NCBI GenBank assembly: GCA_012523095.1 | Contig: JAAYJE010000020.1 | Span: forward strand, 1-34,604 | DNA: 34,604 nucleotides | Direction of reading: 5' to 3' | Origin: Actinomycetota bacterium | GTDB lineage: Bacteria > Actinomycetota > Thermoleophilia > RBG-16-64-13 | Part shown: in pieces, positions 15,133-22,383 of the stretch | Numbering within the stretch: position 1 is the stretch's first letter | Layout of the letters: every line of letters starts with the position of its first letter | Position numbers and translations under genes: made by a program | The notes under the pieces: model-generated | Database searches by the model: none | What the model saw: only the letters and a program-made list of their open reading frames with translations | What the model was told of the DNA's origin: nothing

Positions 15133-16162
15133 TCATGCTGTCCCCCGGCTCGCGAACCACGCCCACCACCGCAGCCGCAGGTGTTGCCCGCTCCTCAAGC
15201 GACCGCACCACGTTCGAAACCTTCTCAGCCGGCACGCAGAGCAGCAGCCCGCCCGACGTCTGAGCGTCGGCAAGGAGCAGCCGCTGCCAGGGCTCTAGAT
15301 CGGGGTCAAAGACCGTCCAATCCGACACGTGTTCGAGGTTCCGTTTCGTGCCGCCTGGGATGGTCCCCCCGCGCGCGAGAACTGCAGCGTCCGGCAACAC
15401 AGGCAGGGCGTCGAACCACACCTCGGCTCCCACCCCACTCGCGCGGCATATTTCGCTCAGATGACCGAGAAGCCCGAACCCGGTGACGTCCGTGACGGCC
15501 CGCAGACCGTGCATGCGCGCCACCTCCGCCCCATCCCGGTTGATCGCCGCCATGGAAGCGGTAGCGACGACGACGGCCTCCTCCGACGCACTCTCCCCCT
15601 TGATGGCCGTGGCGATAATGCCGGTCCCGACCGGTTTGGTCAACACGAGCACGTCCCCGGGGACCGCGGCTGCGTTGGTCCACTCTTCGCCGGGCTTGAT
15701 CAGCCCGGTCACAGCCATGCCGTACTTCAGTTCCGGGTCGTCGATGGTATGTCCGCCTACGACGGTGGCTCCCGCCAGCCGGGCCGTTTCCGCCCCTCCC
15801 TGGAGTATTCGAGCCAGATACTCCAGCGGCAACACACCGGAAGGGAATCCCACGATGTTGAGAGCCGTCAGCGGCTGCCCACCCATCGCGTACACATCGG
15901 AGAGGGCGTTCGCAGCGGCTATCCGCCCAAAATCGTAGGGATCATCCACCACAGGTGTGAAGAAGTCCACGGTCTGTACCAGAGCGAGATCGTCACTCAG
16001 GCGGTAGATGGCCGCGTCGTCGAGCGTAGATGCGCCCACCAGCACGGCGGGGTCGTCCTCCCACGGCACCATGTCCATGACCTGCCCCAAGTCCTTGGGG
16101 CCTAACTTGCACGCTCAGCCGGAGCCGTGCGACAGCGTGGTCAGTCTAGGTATGTCGCTCAT
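15086..16162 (-). CDS. selD: Selenide, water dikinase, selenocysteine-containing (UGA read as Sec16)
   Basis: 358 residues when the in-frame TGA at 16117-16115 is read as selenocysteine; makes selenophosphate from selenide and ATP for Sec and selenouridine synthesis. Ordinary ORF calling would start this gene at TTG 16090 and lose the active site. Upstream, in the same frame, are an ATG at 16162 with GGAAGGAGG 9 bases before it and the family N-terminus SHGSG-U-ACKLGP, with Sec16 and Lys19 equivalent to E. coli Cys17 and Lys20. A SECIS-like hairpin starts 13 bases after the TGA. The rest is typical SelD: VQTVDFFTPVVDDPYDFGRIAAANALSD (quoted in parts: VDFFTPVVDDP, AANALSDVYAMGG), VVGGHTIDD, TDVTGFGLLGHL and DAQTSGGLL. 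The 3' end overlaps the HATPase gene by 47 bases. Confidence 0.93.
16084..16101 (-). promoter_or_regulatory. Bacterial SECIS hairpin in selD
   Basis: On the coding strand GCCCCAA pairs with TTGGGGC around a GGAC loop, a perfect 7-bp stem starting 13 bases after the UGA. Bacterial SECIS elements are short hairpins about 11-16 bases past the UGA with G-rich apical loops (GGUC in E. coli fdhF), so position and shape fit SelB-directed Sec insertion. Confidence 0.75.
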
Positions 16163-16238
16163 CGGCCATCACCTCCTTCCCTCCGACCGGTCTTACGCAT
16201 CCTCAGGCGGCCACACGGAGAACCGCCGCGGCTAGATG

Positions 16239-16445
16239 CTAGAAGCGCGCCGGAGGCCCCGGAGACTCTAGAGGCATGACGATCCAGAGGATGAGATAGG
16301 CTATCACGCCTGCTCCTCCAAGCAACGTCATGGCCACCCAGAGTACACGGATGATGGTCGGGTCCACACCGAAATACTCGCCCAGACCGCCGCAGACCCC
16401 GCCGATCATCTTCTCGGTCCGCGAGCGCTTCAGACGCTTCTGCAT
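16239..16445 (-). CDS. PspC-domain membrane protein
   Basis: 68 residues. The PspC domain is clear: a basic start (QKRLKRSRTEK) leads into MIGGVCGGLGEYFGVDPTIIRVLWV, quoted here as IGGVCGGLGEYFGVDPT, then one or two membrane segments ending WIVMPL. PspC proteins act in envelope-stress responses or have unassigned membrane roles. The open frame extends to 16517, but ATG 16445 has GGGGGAAG directly upstream and gives the standard family start. A -10-like TATAGT lies at 16469-16464, about 18 bases before the ATG, so the gene probably has its own promoter. selD follows after 76 bases and could be co-transcribed. Confidence 0.88.
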   Translation of the reverse strand: MQKRLKRSRTEKMIGGVCGGLGEYFGVDPTIIRVLWVAMTLLGGAGVIAYLILWIVMPLESPGPPARF

Positions 16446-16522
16446 CTCTTCCCCCTTCTGAGGACTATACCGGACGCGATTCGCAAGTGACCCAGTGGTT
16501 CCGTGACAGTAAGTCACCTATC

Positions 16523-16557
16523 CGCCCCGACAGGTGAATCACTCACCTGTCGGGGCG
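16523..16557 (-). terminator. 15-bp perfect hairpin overlapping the end of the Cys-pair gene
   Basis: Fifteen perfect base pairs (CGCCCCGACAGGTGA with its complement) enclose a 5-base loop. On the minus strand the ascending arm encodes the last codons and the TGA stop of the 67-residue protein, so the hairpin begins within the gene. No U-tract follows; a second small hairpin (GTGAC/GTCAC, 16503-16517) does. It probably ends the cassette or protects its 3' end, and it separates the cassette from pspC. Confidence 0.65.
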
Positions 16558-16746
16558 ATCGGCGATCGGCTCTTTGTATATATCGGTGTTGAACATCACG
16601 CACTCGCTGTTGACGCAGAACCACACCCTGTAGGTGCTGCACTCGCCTGTGGAAAGACTTCCACCCGTGCCGGTCCGCTCCTCCTCCTCCACGCGGTCGG
16701 CGAGCGGTTTGCCGCAGCTGATGCATGTCTTGACTTCGGCGCTCAC
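16543..16746 (-). CDS. Small Cys-pair (zinc-ribbon-like) protein
   Basis: 67 residues, not assigned to a family. Cys8 and Cys11 form a CxxC pair (TCISCGKPLADR), and a second cluster, WFCVNSECVMFN, holds two cysteines five apart, with one extra Cys between. The layout suggests a small metal-binding ribbon. The start is GTG 16746, overlapping the stop of the flavoprotein gene upstream by 4 bases (GTGA), so the two are translationally coupled. The last codons form one arm of a 15-bp hairpin. It is the last gene of a methyltransferase-DUF2769-flavoprotein cassette, and its role is probably linked to the flavoprotein. Confidence 0.7.
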   Translation of the reverse strand: MSAEVKTCISCGKPLADRVEEEERTGTGGSLSTGECSTYRVWFCVNSECVMFNTDIYKEPIADRPDR

Positions 16747-17348
16747 GTGTCCTTCCTTTCGACCTCGCGTTCCTGCGCCAAACGGCGCCCGATGGCCTCC
16801 GCCGCCACTTGCGCCCCGGGCTGCTTCGCTATCTCGCCTTTGCCGTCCACACCAGCAGAAAGCAGCTCGCCGGCCGGTGTGACCTCCAGCACATGCCAGA
16901 GGCTTCTCAAGATAGCAAGGCTACCATCGAAGGCGTGAGTCGCCTTGGTGGCGGAGCAACTCAGGAAGGCTCCCAGTCTCTCCGGCCTCCCCGGCTCCAC
17001 CAACGACTGATGCAGAACGTACTTAAGGGCCCAGAAGCACTGACATCGGTCGACCATCATCTTGGGTACCGCCGGCATCCCTTGGAAAAAGATGGGCGCC
17101 GCCAGCACGATGGAATCCGCCGTGCGCAGGTGGGGATAGAGCATCTGCATGTCATCCTGCACGATGCACCTGCCGTCCGTCCAGCAGCGGTCGCAGGCTT
17201 GGCACCCACCCAGATCGAGGGAGCACAAGCTGAACTTGACGACCGTGGCCCCTTGAGCGCGCGCCCCGGCAAGACACCAGTCCAGGAGGGTCTCGGTATT
17301 GCCGCCTCTGCGAGGGCTGCCGGCCAGACCAAGAACGGTCATAACCAC
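16743..17348 (-). CDS. Iron-sulfur flavoprotein (NADPH-dependent FMN reductase fold)
   Basis: 201 residues with a flavodoxin-like FMN-binding domain. GLAGSPRRGGNTE at the N-terminus is the phosphate loop for FMN, and LAAPIFFQGMPAVPKMMVDR is the conserved central part. Cys49, Cys52, Cys55 and Cys61 form the compact CX2CX2CX5C motif known from the Methanosarcina iron-sulfur flavoprotein (Isf), which holds a 4Fe-4S cluster, so it likely transfers electrons between ferredoxin and an oxidant such as oxygen or peroxide in an anaerobe. The start is GTG 17348 with GGGAGG 8 bases upstream; an ATG two codons later is possible. It follows the DUF2769 gene by 26 bases and overlaps the small Cys-pair gene by 4. 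Confidence 0.87.
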   Translation of the reverse strand: MVMTVLGLAGSPRRGGNTETLLDWCLAGARAQGATVVKFSLCSLDLGGCQACDRCWTDGRCIVQDDMQMLYPHLRTADSIVLAAPIFFQGMPAVPKMMVDRCQCFWALKYVLHQSLVEPGRPERLGAFLSCSATKATHAFDGSLAILRSLWHVLEVTPAGELLSAGVDGKGEIAKQPGAQVAAEAIGRRLAQEREVERKDT

Positions 17349-17374
17349 CGCTTCAACCTCCCATGGTCTTGACT

Positions 17375-17581
17375 CTACGAGCCTTCATCGCAATAGGAAC
17401 TCCCGGCAAGTCCGTAGCAGCTCCACACCGGACACCAACTACAGGCACAGAATCCACGCTCGACTTCGGCCGGGCTCTTGCCGGCCACACAATAGAACGC
17501 CATGCCGTCGTCGGGCTTGGAAGGACAGCCGATGCAAACGCAACTCGCCCTGTTCTCCTCATTATCCGGCACTGCCGCCAT
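17375..17581 (-). CDS. DUF2769-type cysteine-rich small protein
   Basis: 68 residues with nine cysteines (14, 16, 19, 31, 45, 47, 50, 55, 64). The pattern CVCIGCPS, FYCVAGKS, CACSWCPVW and SSYCDEG matches DUF2769 proteins as I remember them, a family of unknown function seen largely in anaerobic archaea and bacteria. The repeated CxCxxC motifs suggest binding of metal or an Fe-S cluster. ATG 17581 has GGAGGAG about 6 bases upstream; a GTG at 17596 overlaps that site and is unlikely. It is 26 bases upstream of the iron-sulfur flavoprotein, which suggests a joint redox role. Confidence 0.8.
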   Translation of the reverse strand: MAAVPDNEENRASCVCIGCPSKPDDGMAFYCVAGKSPAEVERGFCACSWCPVWSCYGLAGSSYCDEGS

Positions 17582-17689
17582 GCCCGTCTCCTCCACCTTC
17601 TGTCTGGTGCTGCCCGTTTCTCACCGCATCTCGTGTCCGGCTGCGCACAGGCTCTCCAAGTTGCTCCGAACCTGCCCGCCGATCAGGCT

Positions 17690-18664
17690 TCATAAACCTG
17701 CCGGACGTCTTGCCAGAACCAGTTGTGTCCGGTTGCAGTCCAGATCCACCACCGTCGCATCGACGAAGCCGGCTTCGCTCAGCCAACGCCGGTGTTCGGC
17801 CTCGCTCCAGACGCCGCCTTCGTCGGTCGACCGCAGCATGTTGACCGCGAACATCGGCGCGATGGGACTCCGGTCTGATACATAGTCCTGGATGGCGATG
17901 GTCCCTCCCGTCGCTGTTATTTCGAAGGCTTCGCGGACCACGCGGGCGTTCGTCTCAGGGCTGTATATGTGAAGCACGTTGCCGAAGTACACCAAGTCGA
18001 ACAGGCCGCCCGGCAGCCCCGCCGTGAGATCACCCCCTATCATCTCGATGTCACCGGCCTCCGGGCCAAGGAACTCCTGGGCCACGGGCAGGACCTCGGG
18101 GCGATCGAGTAGGGAGGTGCGGACTCCCTTGCGAGAGAAACGCCGGGCCACGTGACCCACAGCACCTCCGACGTCCAGCATGGTTCGAATGGGGCCGGCG
18201 TAGGCGAAGCAGCACTCCACGATCTCATCGAGGATCGCCGCGTCGCGCTCTCCCATGGCAGATACCATGGTCCGCAGGTCGCGCTTGACTCCGCTCCGCT
18301 CGGCCGCCCTACCTGTGCGGATCACCTCGGGGAGTTCGAGCCAGCCGCGCATCTTGCTGACCTGGTGAAGGATCCGGAACCTCTCCAACTTGGAGCCCTC
18401 GTCCACAAGATGAGCCCGCGCCAAAGGCGTCAATCGGTACAAAGCCTCCACCGATCCGCCGGATACCCTTTCGACCAGTTGATCTGCGACAAGCGCCTCC
18501 AGGACGATTCCGGTCGCCCTCGGATCAGTCCCGGCGAGGCCGGCCACCTGGTCGGTCGACGACCCCTCGCCACTCGCAAGTGCATCAATGAGGCCCGCGC
18601 GCAGCGCGCCTGCCAGGAGCAACAGACGCTCGACGGCGTGTCGGTCCACCAATGACGTTTGCAT
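17690..18664 (-). CDS. SAM-dependent O-methyltransferase-like protein
   Basis: 324 residues, architecture of the plant-COMT / hydroxyneurosporene O-methyltransferase family. An N-terminal winged-helix dimerisation domain (about 5-95, with RLTPLARAHL) is followed by a Rossmann SAM-binding domain starting MLDVGGAVGHVARRF (about 162-176), then GDLTAGLPGG and VYFGNVLHIYS. The substrate is unknown; the family methylates carotenoids, quinone-like or polyketide hydroxyls. ATG 18664 has AAAGGTG 8 bases upstream; the frame also has TTG/ATG starts seven codons earlier that overlap that site. It is followed after 108 bases by the DUF2769 gene on the same strand and may begin the cassette. Confidence 0.85.
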   Translation of the reverse strand: MQTSLVDRHAVERLLLLAGALRAGLIDALASGEGSSTDQVAGLAGTDPRATGIVLEALVADQLVERVSGGSVEALYRLTPLARAHLVDEGSKLERFRILHQVSKMRGWLELPEVIRTGRAAERSGVKRDLRTMVSAMGERDAAILDEIVECCFAYAGPIRTMLDVGGAVGHVARRFSRKGVRTSLLDRPEVLPVAQEFLGPEAGDIEMIGGDLTAGLPGGLFDLVYFGNVLHIYSPETNARVVREAFEITATGGTIAIQDYVSDRSPIAPMFAVNMLRSTDEGGVWSEAEHRRWLSEAGFVDATVVDLDCNRTQLVLARRPAGL

Positions 18665-18815
18665 ATGACCTGCACCTTTCATCAAGCGTTATCAACACTT
18701 CGCTCAGGATACACGGAAGGCAACATCCGACCGTGCCTTACGAACGGCGTGATACGGCCGAAGGCAACGCGTTCAGATGAGAGCAGCGCACAACACTGAA
18801 GAGGCGCAGTCGAGC

Positions 18816-20045
18816 TCAGTCGTTCGCCCGCAGCGTAGGGTACGGGTTGATGGCTCCGCCCCCTGGAGGGTACATGCTGAAATGCAGATGATTGCAGCTG
18901 CCGGCGTTGCCGGTCGAGCCAACCCACCCCAGGAGTTGTCCTCCGCTCACCGCGACCCCTGAGCTGATACCGGATGCGATGCCGTCCAGGTGCGCGTAGT
19001 AGTAGCGGTATCCGTTGCCGCCGGTCAGCCACACGGTGATGCCGCCCAGCCCACTGTCGGTCCGATTAGTCCGTGAGATCGTACCGCTCACGCAGGCGAC
19101 GACCGGCGTGCCCCGCGCCGCCAGGATGTCGGTGCCCGTGTGCGTCCTCCCTCCGGACCGGGGGGCGCCCCAAGTGTCGATGAAGCTGTGTGGGCCTTGA
19201 ACCGGGAAGACGAACGAACCCGTCTGCACCACTGTGACACTCCTGCGAGAAGAGGTGGAGGAGCCGCTCGATGAGCCCGTTGTCTTCTTAGCTTCGGCCG
19301 CAGCCTTGGCCGCCGCTGCTTTGGCCGCGGCGGCTCGCTCAGCGGCAAGGCGCGCGGCCTCCTCCGCCTTGCGCACCTCTTCTCGCAGACTCAACACCTG
19401 AGTCGTCAGCCGCTTGTACTCGGCGCTCGAGGCCGAGAACTCCTCGCTCATCTCCGCCTGGAGCCCCTGGATCTCATCCAGTACCTCCGCCTGCGCCCCC
19501 TTCTTATCGAGAAGTTCAGCCTCGCGGTCTCCGGACTTCTTGAGGTAGCCGGCCACCTGGTCGAAGAGCTCCTGGTCTTGATCGGCCAATCTACCCATAA
19601 GTGAGAAACGATCGATGATCTTGACGATGTCGGACTCCTCGAACAGCACCTCGAGGTAACTGGGCGCAGCCGAATAGTTGTTCTTGTAGAGCTCCACCAA
19701 GCGGTCGGCCAGCCGCGACTGCGCGAGAGAAAGGTCCTTGGCGGCAAGGTTGATCTCGTTCTCGACGGACTTGATGGCGTTATCGATCTTCGCCATCCGG
19801 ACCTCGGCTGAGTTCTGTTTCTCGGCCAGAACGTTCAGCTGGTCTTGGAATTTCATATACTCAGCGTAGGCGACGTTCAGCTCGGCCTGCTTCTGAGCGA
19901 GTCTTTCCTTGAGCGTGGCACCGGAAACCGGTGAAAACGCCGGCATGGCGGCCAGAACGATGAGCAATACCAGGGCGGCGATGAGGGGGGCGACCCATAC
20001 TCCTACGCGCCCAGTGCGCTCTTCCGGTGTCCCGAAAAGGCTCAT
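18816..20045 (-). CDS. Coiled-coil M23 (LytM-type) peptidase
   Basis: 409 residues. A signal anchor (about 15-37) is followed by a long coiled coil (about 45-255, LKERLAQKQAELN to the Ala/Lys-rich end), a Ser/Gly linker, and a C-terminal LytM domain. Zinc ligands are in RTHTGTD (HxGxD) and CNHLHFS (HxH), so the peptidase should be catalytically active on peptidoglycan cross-links. The architecture matches EnvC/RipC-like division hydrolases and their activators, but no ftsEX is adjacent. The ATG at 20045 has no strong Shine-Dalgarno; a TAAACT -10-like element lies 9 bases upstream. It lies 131 bases after hisA and is probably transcribed separately. Confidence 0.92.
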   Translation of the reverse strand: MSLFGTPEERTGRVGVWVAPLIAALVLLIVLAAMPAFSPVSGATLKERLAQKQAELNVAYAEYMKFQDQLNVLAEKQNSAEVRMAKIDNAIKSVENEINLAAKDLSLAQSRLADRLVELYKNNYSAAPSYLEVLFEESDIVKIIDRFSLMGRLADQDQELFDQVAGYLKKSGDREAELLDKKGAQAEVLDEIQGLQAEMSEEFSASSAEYKRLTTQVLSLREEVRKAEEAARLAAERAAAAKAAAAKAAAEAKKTTGSSSGSSTSSRRSVTVVQTGSFVFPVQGPHSFIDTWGAPRSGGRTHTGTDILAARGTPVVACVSGTISRTNRTDSGLGGITVWLTGGNGYRYYYAHLDGIASGISSGVAVSGGQLLGWVGSTGNAGSCNHLHFSMYPPGGGAINPYPTLRAND

Positions 20046-20176
20046 TGCCGGTCTAGTTTACCAAACGCGGTATGAACCGGGGCGCCGCCCTCCCGCATAC
20101 CGGACGCCTCCGAAGACGGCGTCTTGGCCACGCAGCCTCGACCGACATCCGGGCAGGGGATCATCCACGTCGATGA

Positions 20177-20917
20177 TCAGTCCTCCTCCGGCGCATCCAG
20201 CACAGCCAGGGCTTCGGCCACCGTGAAACGACCTTCGTAGAGAGCCCGACCCGCGATGACCCCCGTCACCCCCAGCCTTTCCATGGATCTCAGCGCAACA
20301 AGGTCCTCCAGGCCGGTCACTCCACCGGAGGCGATGATCTCGAGGTCGCAGTACTCAGCCAGCTCGCGTATGCCGTCGAGATTCACGCTCTGCATCATGC
20401 CGTCCCGGCTTATGTCGGTGAAGAGGATCTCGCGCACGCCACGGTCTTCCAGGCGCGCCGCAAGGTCGAGCGTCCGCACCTCGCTCCGCTCCTGCCAACC
20501 TTTGGTCTTCACGAACCCCTCCTCAGCATCTACCGCCACCACCAACCTGTCCGAGCCGAGGACGGCAAGCGCCCGCTCCAAGAACGCCTCGTCCTCCACG
20601 GCGCTTGTGCCCAGCACGGCTTTGGCCACCCGGCTCGACGCCACGAGCTGCAGTGCCTCTTCGGTGCGGATACCGCCCCCGGTCTCCACCGGCACCGGCA
20701 CGGCCTCGGCGATGGCTCTAACCAGCTCGAAGTTACGCGGCTTTCCCTCGCGGGCTCCATCCAGGTCTACAACGTGCAAGAACCGTGCTCCTTCGCTCAC
20801 CCAGTGTTCGGCCATGGCGACAGGATCGTCTCCGAAGACCGTCACGTCGGCAAAATCCCCCTTGCGCAGCCGCACGCAATGCCCCCCTTGGATATCGATG
20901 GCGGGGATGAGTCTCAT
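20177..20917 (-). CDS. hisA: ProFAR isomerase (phosphoribosylformimino-AICAR-ribotide isomerase)
   Basis: 246 residues; fourth step of histidine synthesis, an Amadori rearrangement on a TIM barrel. The catalytic aspartates lie in IPAIDIQGG (Asp8) and VVAVDAEEG. Phosphate loops GGIRTEE and ASGGVTG and the segment FTDISRDG are present. The open frame extends to 21166 over hisH, but ATG 20917 overlaps the hisH stop (TGATG) and has GGAGG upstream. In some actinobacteria this protein is PriA and also performs the TrpF reaction; the sequence alone does not settle that. It is the last gene of the visible his block, and hisF, usually next, is absent. Confidence 0.94.
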   Translation of the reverse strand: MRLIPAIDIQGGHCVRLRKGDFADVTVFGDDPVAMAEHWVSEGARFLHVVDLDGAREGKPRNFELVRAIAEAVPVPVETGGGIRTEEALQLVASSRVAKAVLGTSAVEDEAFLERALAVLGSDRLVVAVDAEEGFVKTKGWQERSEVRTLDLAARLEDRGVREILFTDISRDGMMQSVNLDGIRELAEYCDLEIIASGGVTGLEDLVALRSMERLGVTGVIAGRALYEGRFTVAEALAVLDAPEED

Positions 20918-21549
20918 CACGCCGCCTCCAAGCCGGCTCTCCGGGCGAAATTCCGACAGAAACGCGATCCGACGGCACCCGACTCCTCCAGATGGAACTG
21001 GACTCCGACCACATTGCCCGCTTCCACCGCCGAGACGAACACCACGCCGTCGTGGTCGGTCACGGCGAGGACGTCGCCGGGTGAGCGTGGCACCACGGCG
21101 TAGCCATGGGCGAAGTAGAAGGCCGACCCCTCGGGGATGTCCTCGAACAGGTCGGAGCAGGTGCATGCCTCCACCCGGCTCCAGCCGATGTGCGGCTCTT
21201 TGACCGAGTCAGGCAAGGCCCGCACGTCGCCGCGGAGGACCCCCAGCCCCTTCACACCCTGCTCCTCTTCACTCGCTTCGAAGAGCAATTGCAGCCCTAG
21301 ACACACTCCGAGAAACGGGACCCCCGCTTCTATCCTCATGAGCAGTGGCTCGACCAGACCCTTTTCTTCCAATTGCCGCATGTGGCCGAAAGCGCCCACG
21401 CCGGCCAAGACGAGAGCTGGAGCGTTCCGAAGCGCCTTCGGGTCTCCCCCGACGACGACGTCGACCCCCAGTCGCTCGAAGACCATCTGCACAGAGTGAA
21501 GATCTTCGGCGCCGTAATCGATTATGTAGAGCGACCGGGACAGACTCAC
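20917..21549 (-). CDS. hisH: Imidazole glycerol phosphate synthase, glutamine amidotransferase subunit
   Basis: 210 residues; a class I glutaminase that channels ammonia to HisF. The nucleophile Cys is in GVCLGLQLLF, and the His and Glu of the triad are in VQFHLEES. Several normally conserved positions differ: DYGAEDLHSV instead of DYGxGNLxSV, LAGVGAFG instead of PGVGAFG, and FHLEES instead of HPEKS. The triad itself is intact. GTG 21549 overlaps the hisB stop (GTGA) and has GGGG 4-5 bases upstream. The hisF partner is not in the window. Confidence 0.9.
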   Translation of the reverse strand: MSLSRSLYIIDYGAEDLHSVQMVFERLGVDVVVGGDPKALRNAPALVLAGVGAFGHMRQLEEKGLVEPLLMRIEAGVPFLGVCLGLQLLFEASEEEQGVKGLGVLRGDVRALPDSVKEPHIGWSRVEACTCSDLFEDIPEGSAFYFAHGYAVVPRSPGDVLAVTDHDGVVFVSAVEAGNVVGVQFHLEESGAVGSRFCRNFARRAGLEAA

Positions 21550-22169
21550 AAGACCCCTTTGGTGGAGGGGATCCCCGTCATCCGTGGATCCACGGAGACG
21601 GCCTGCCTCAGAGCCTTGCCGAAAGCCTTGAATACGGCCTCTATAGTGTGGTGGACGTCGCCTGCCTCAAGTACGCGCACGTGCAGGGTCATCCTGGCGT
21701 TGTTGACGACCGCCCTGAAGAATTCCGCCACCAGACCGGAGTCGAACCCGGCGATGTTCTCCCCGATCGGCCCTCCTTCGTAGGCGAAATACGGTCGTCC
21801 ACTCAGATCGAGCGCAACCAGAGCCAGAGCTTCGTCCATCGGCGTAAGCATGCTGCCGTAACGGTTGATGCCCCGTCTGTCGCCTGTCGCTTCCGCGAGG
21901 GCCGAGCCGATACACAGGCCCACGTCCTCGACGGTATGATGACCGCCGGTCTGTAGGTCGCCGCGGGCCGTGACGGTAAGATCGACGAGACCATGGCCGG
22001 CCAACAGTTCCAGCATGTGGTCGAAGAAGCCCAGACCGGTGTCTATGTCCGCGCGGCCGGAGCCGTCGAGATCGAGTCTGACCGAGACCTGCGTCTCTCG
22101 GGTCTCCCGTTCAACGGCGGCGGTCCGCTTGAGAGGGTCGAGGGTTTCCGGCGGTCTATCGAGGTTCAC
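21546..22169 (-). CDS. hisB: Imidazoleglycerol-phosphate dehydratase
   Basis: 207 residues; the dehydratase of histidine synthesis, a monofunctional IGPD without the phosphatase domain. Metal-binding motifs are HMLELLAGHG after DTGLGFFD, HHTVEDVG and, near the end, HHTIEAVFKAFG. The open frame runs upstream to 22412 into hisD, but GTG 22169 has GGGAGG 5-6 bases before it and gives the family-typical start (LDRPPETLDPLKRTAAVERET). A 214-base gap separates it from hisD, where many bacteria have hisC; no hisC remnant was recognised there. It overlaps hisH by 4 bases. Confidence 0.94.
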   Translation of the reverse strand: MNLDRPPETLDPLKRTAAVERETRETQVSVRLDLDGSGRADIDTGLGFFDHMLELLAGHGLVDLTVTARGDLQTGGHHTVEDVGLCIGSALAEATGDRRGINRYGSMLTPMDEALALVALDLSGRPYFAYEGGPIGENIAGFDSGLVAEFFRAVVNNARMTLHVRVLEAGDVHHTIEAVFKAFGKALRQAVSVDPRMTGIPSTKGVL

Positions 22170-22383
22170 TGTTGCCTCCCTGCTAACATGTACCGCATCG
22201 TCTCCGGGCTCCAACATCCTGGGCTGGAGCGGCTGAAGCAGCGCCCGCAGCATAGCACAGCACCGTCTCGACTCCCCGGGGCGGCCGCTCTCGCGTAGCC
22301 GCTGCTTCGCACCCGCCGGCACTGGAGATCCTTGACCACCGCGAGAGACGGACGACCGACGCACGTACCGGGACCGGCCGACC

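Noticed and set aside
17582-17689. In-frame continuation past the methyltransferase TGA as another UGA-decoding event
   Set aside because: The open stretch is only 22 codons, the protein already ends at the usual family position, and there is no suitable hairpin.
20256-21203. 315-residue plus-strand frame opposite hisA/hisH
   Set aside because: Ser/Arg/Pro-rich shadow of the his genes, without a recognisable domain or ribosome-binding site.
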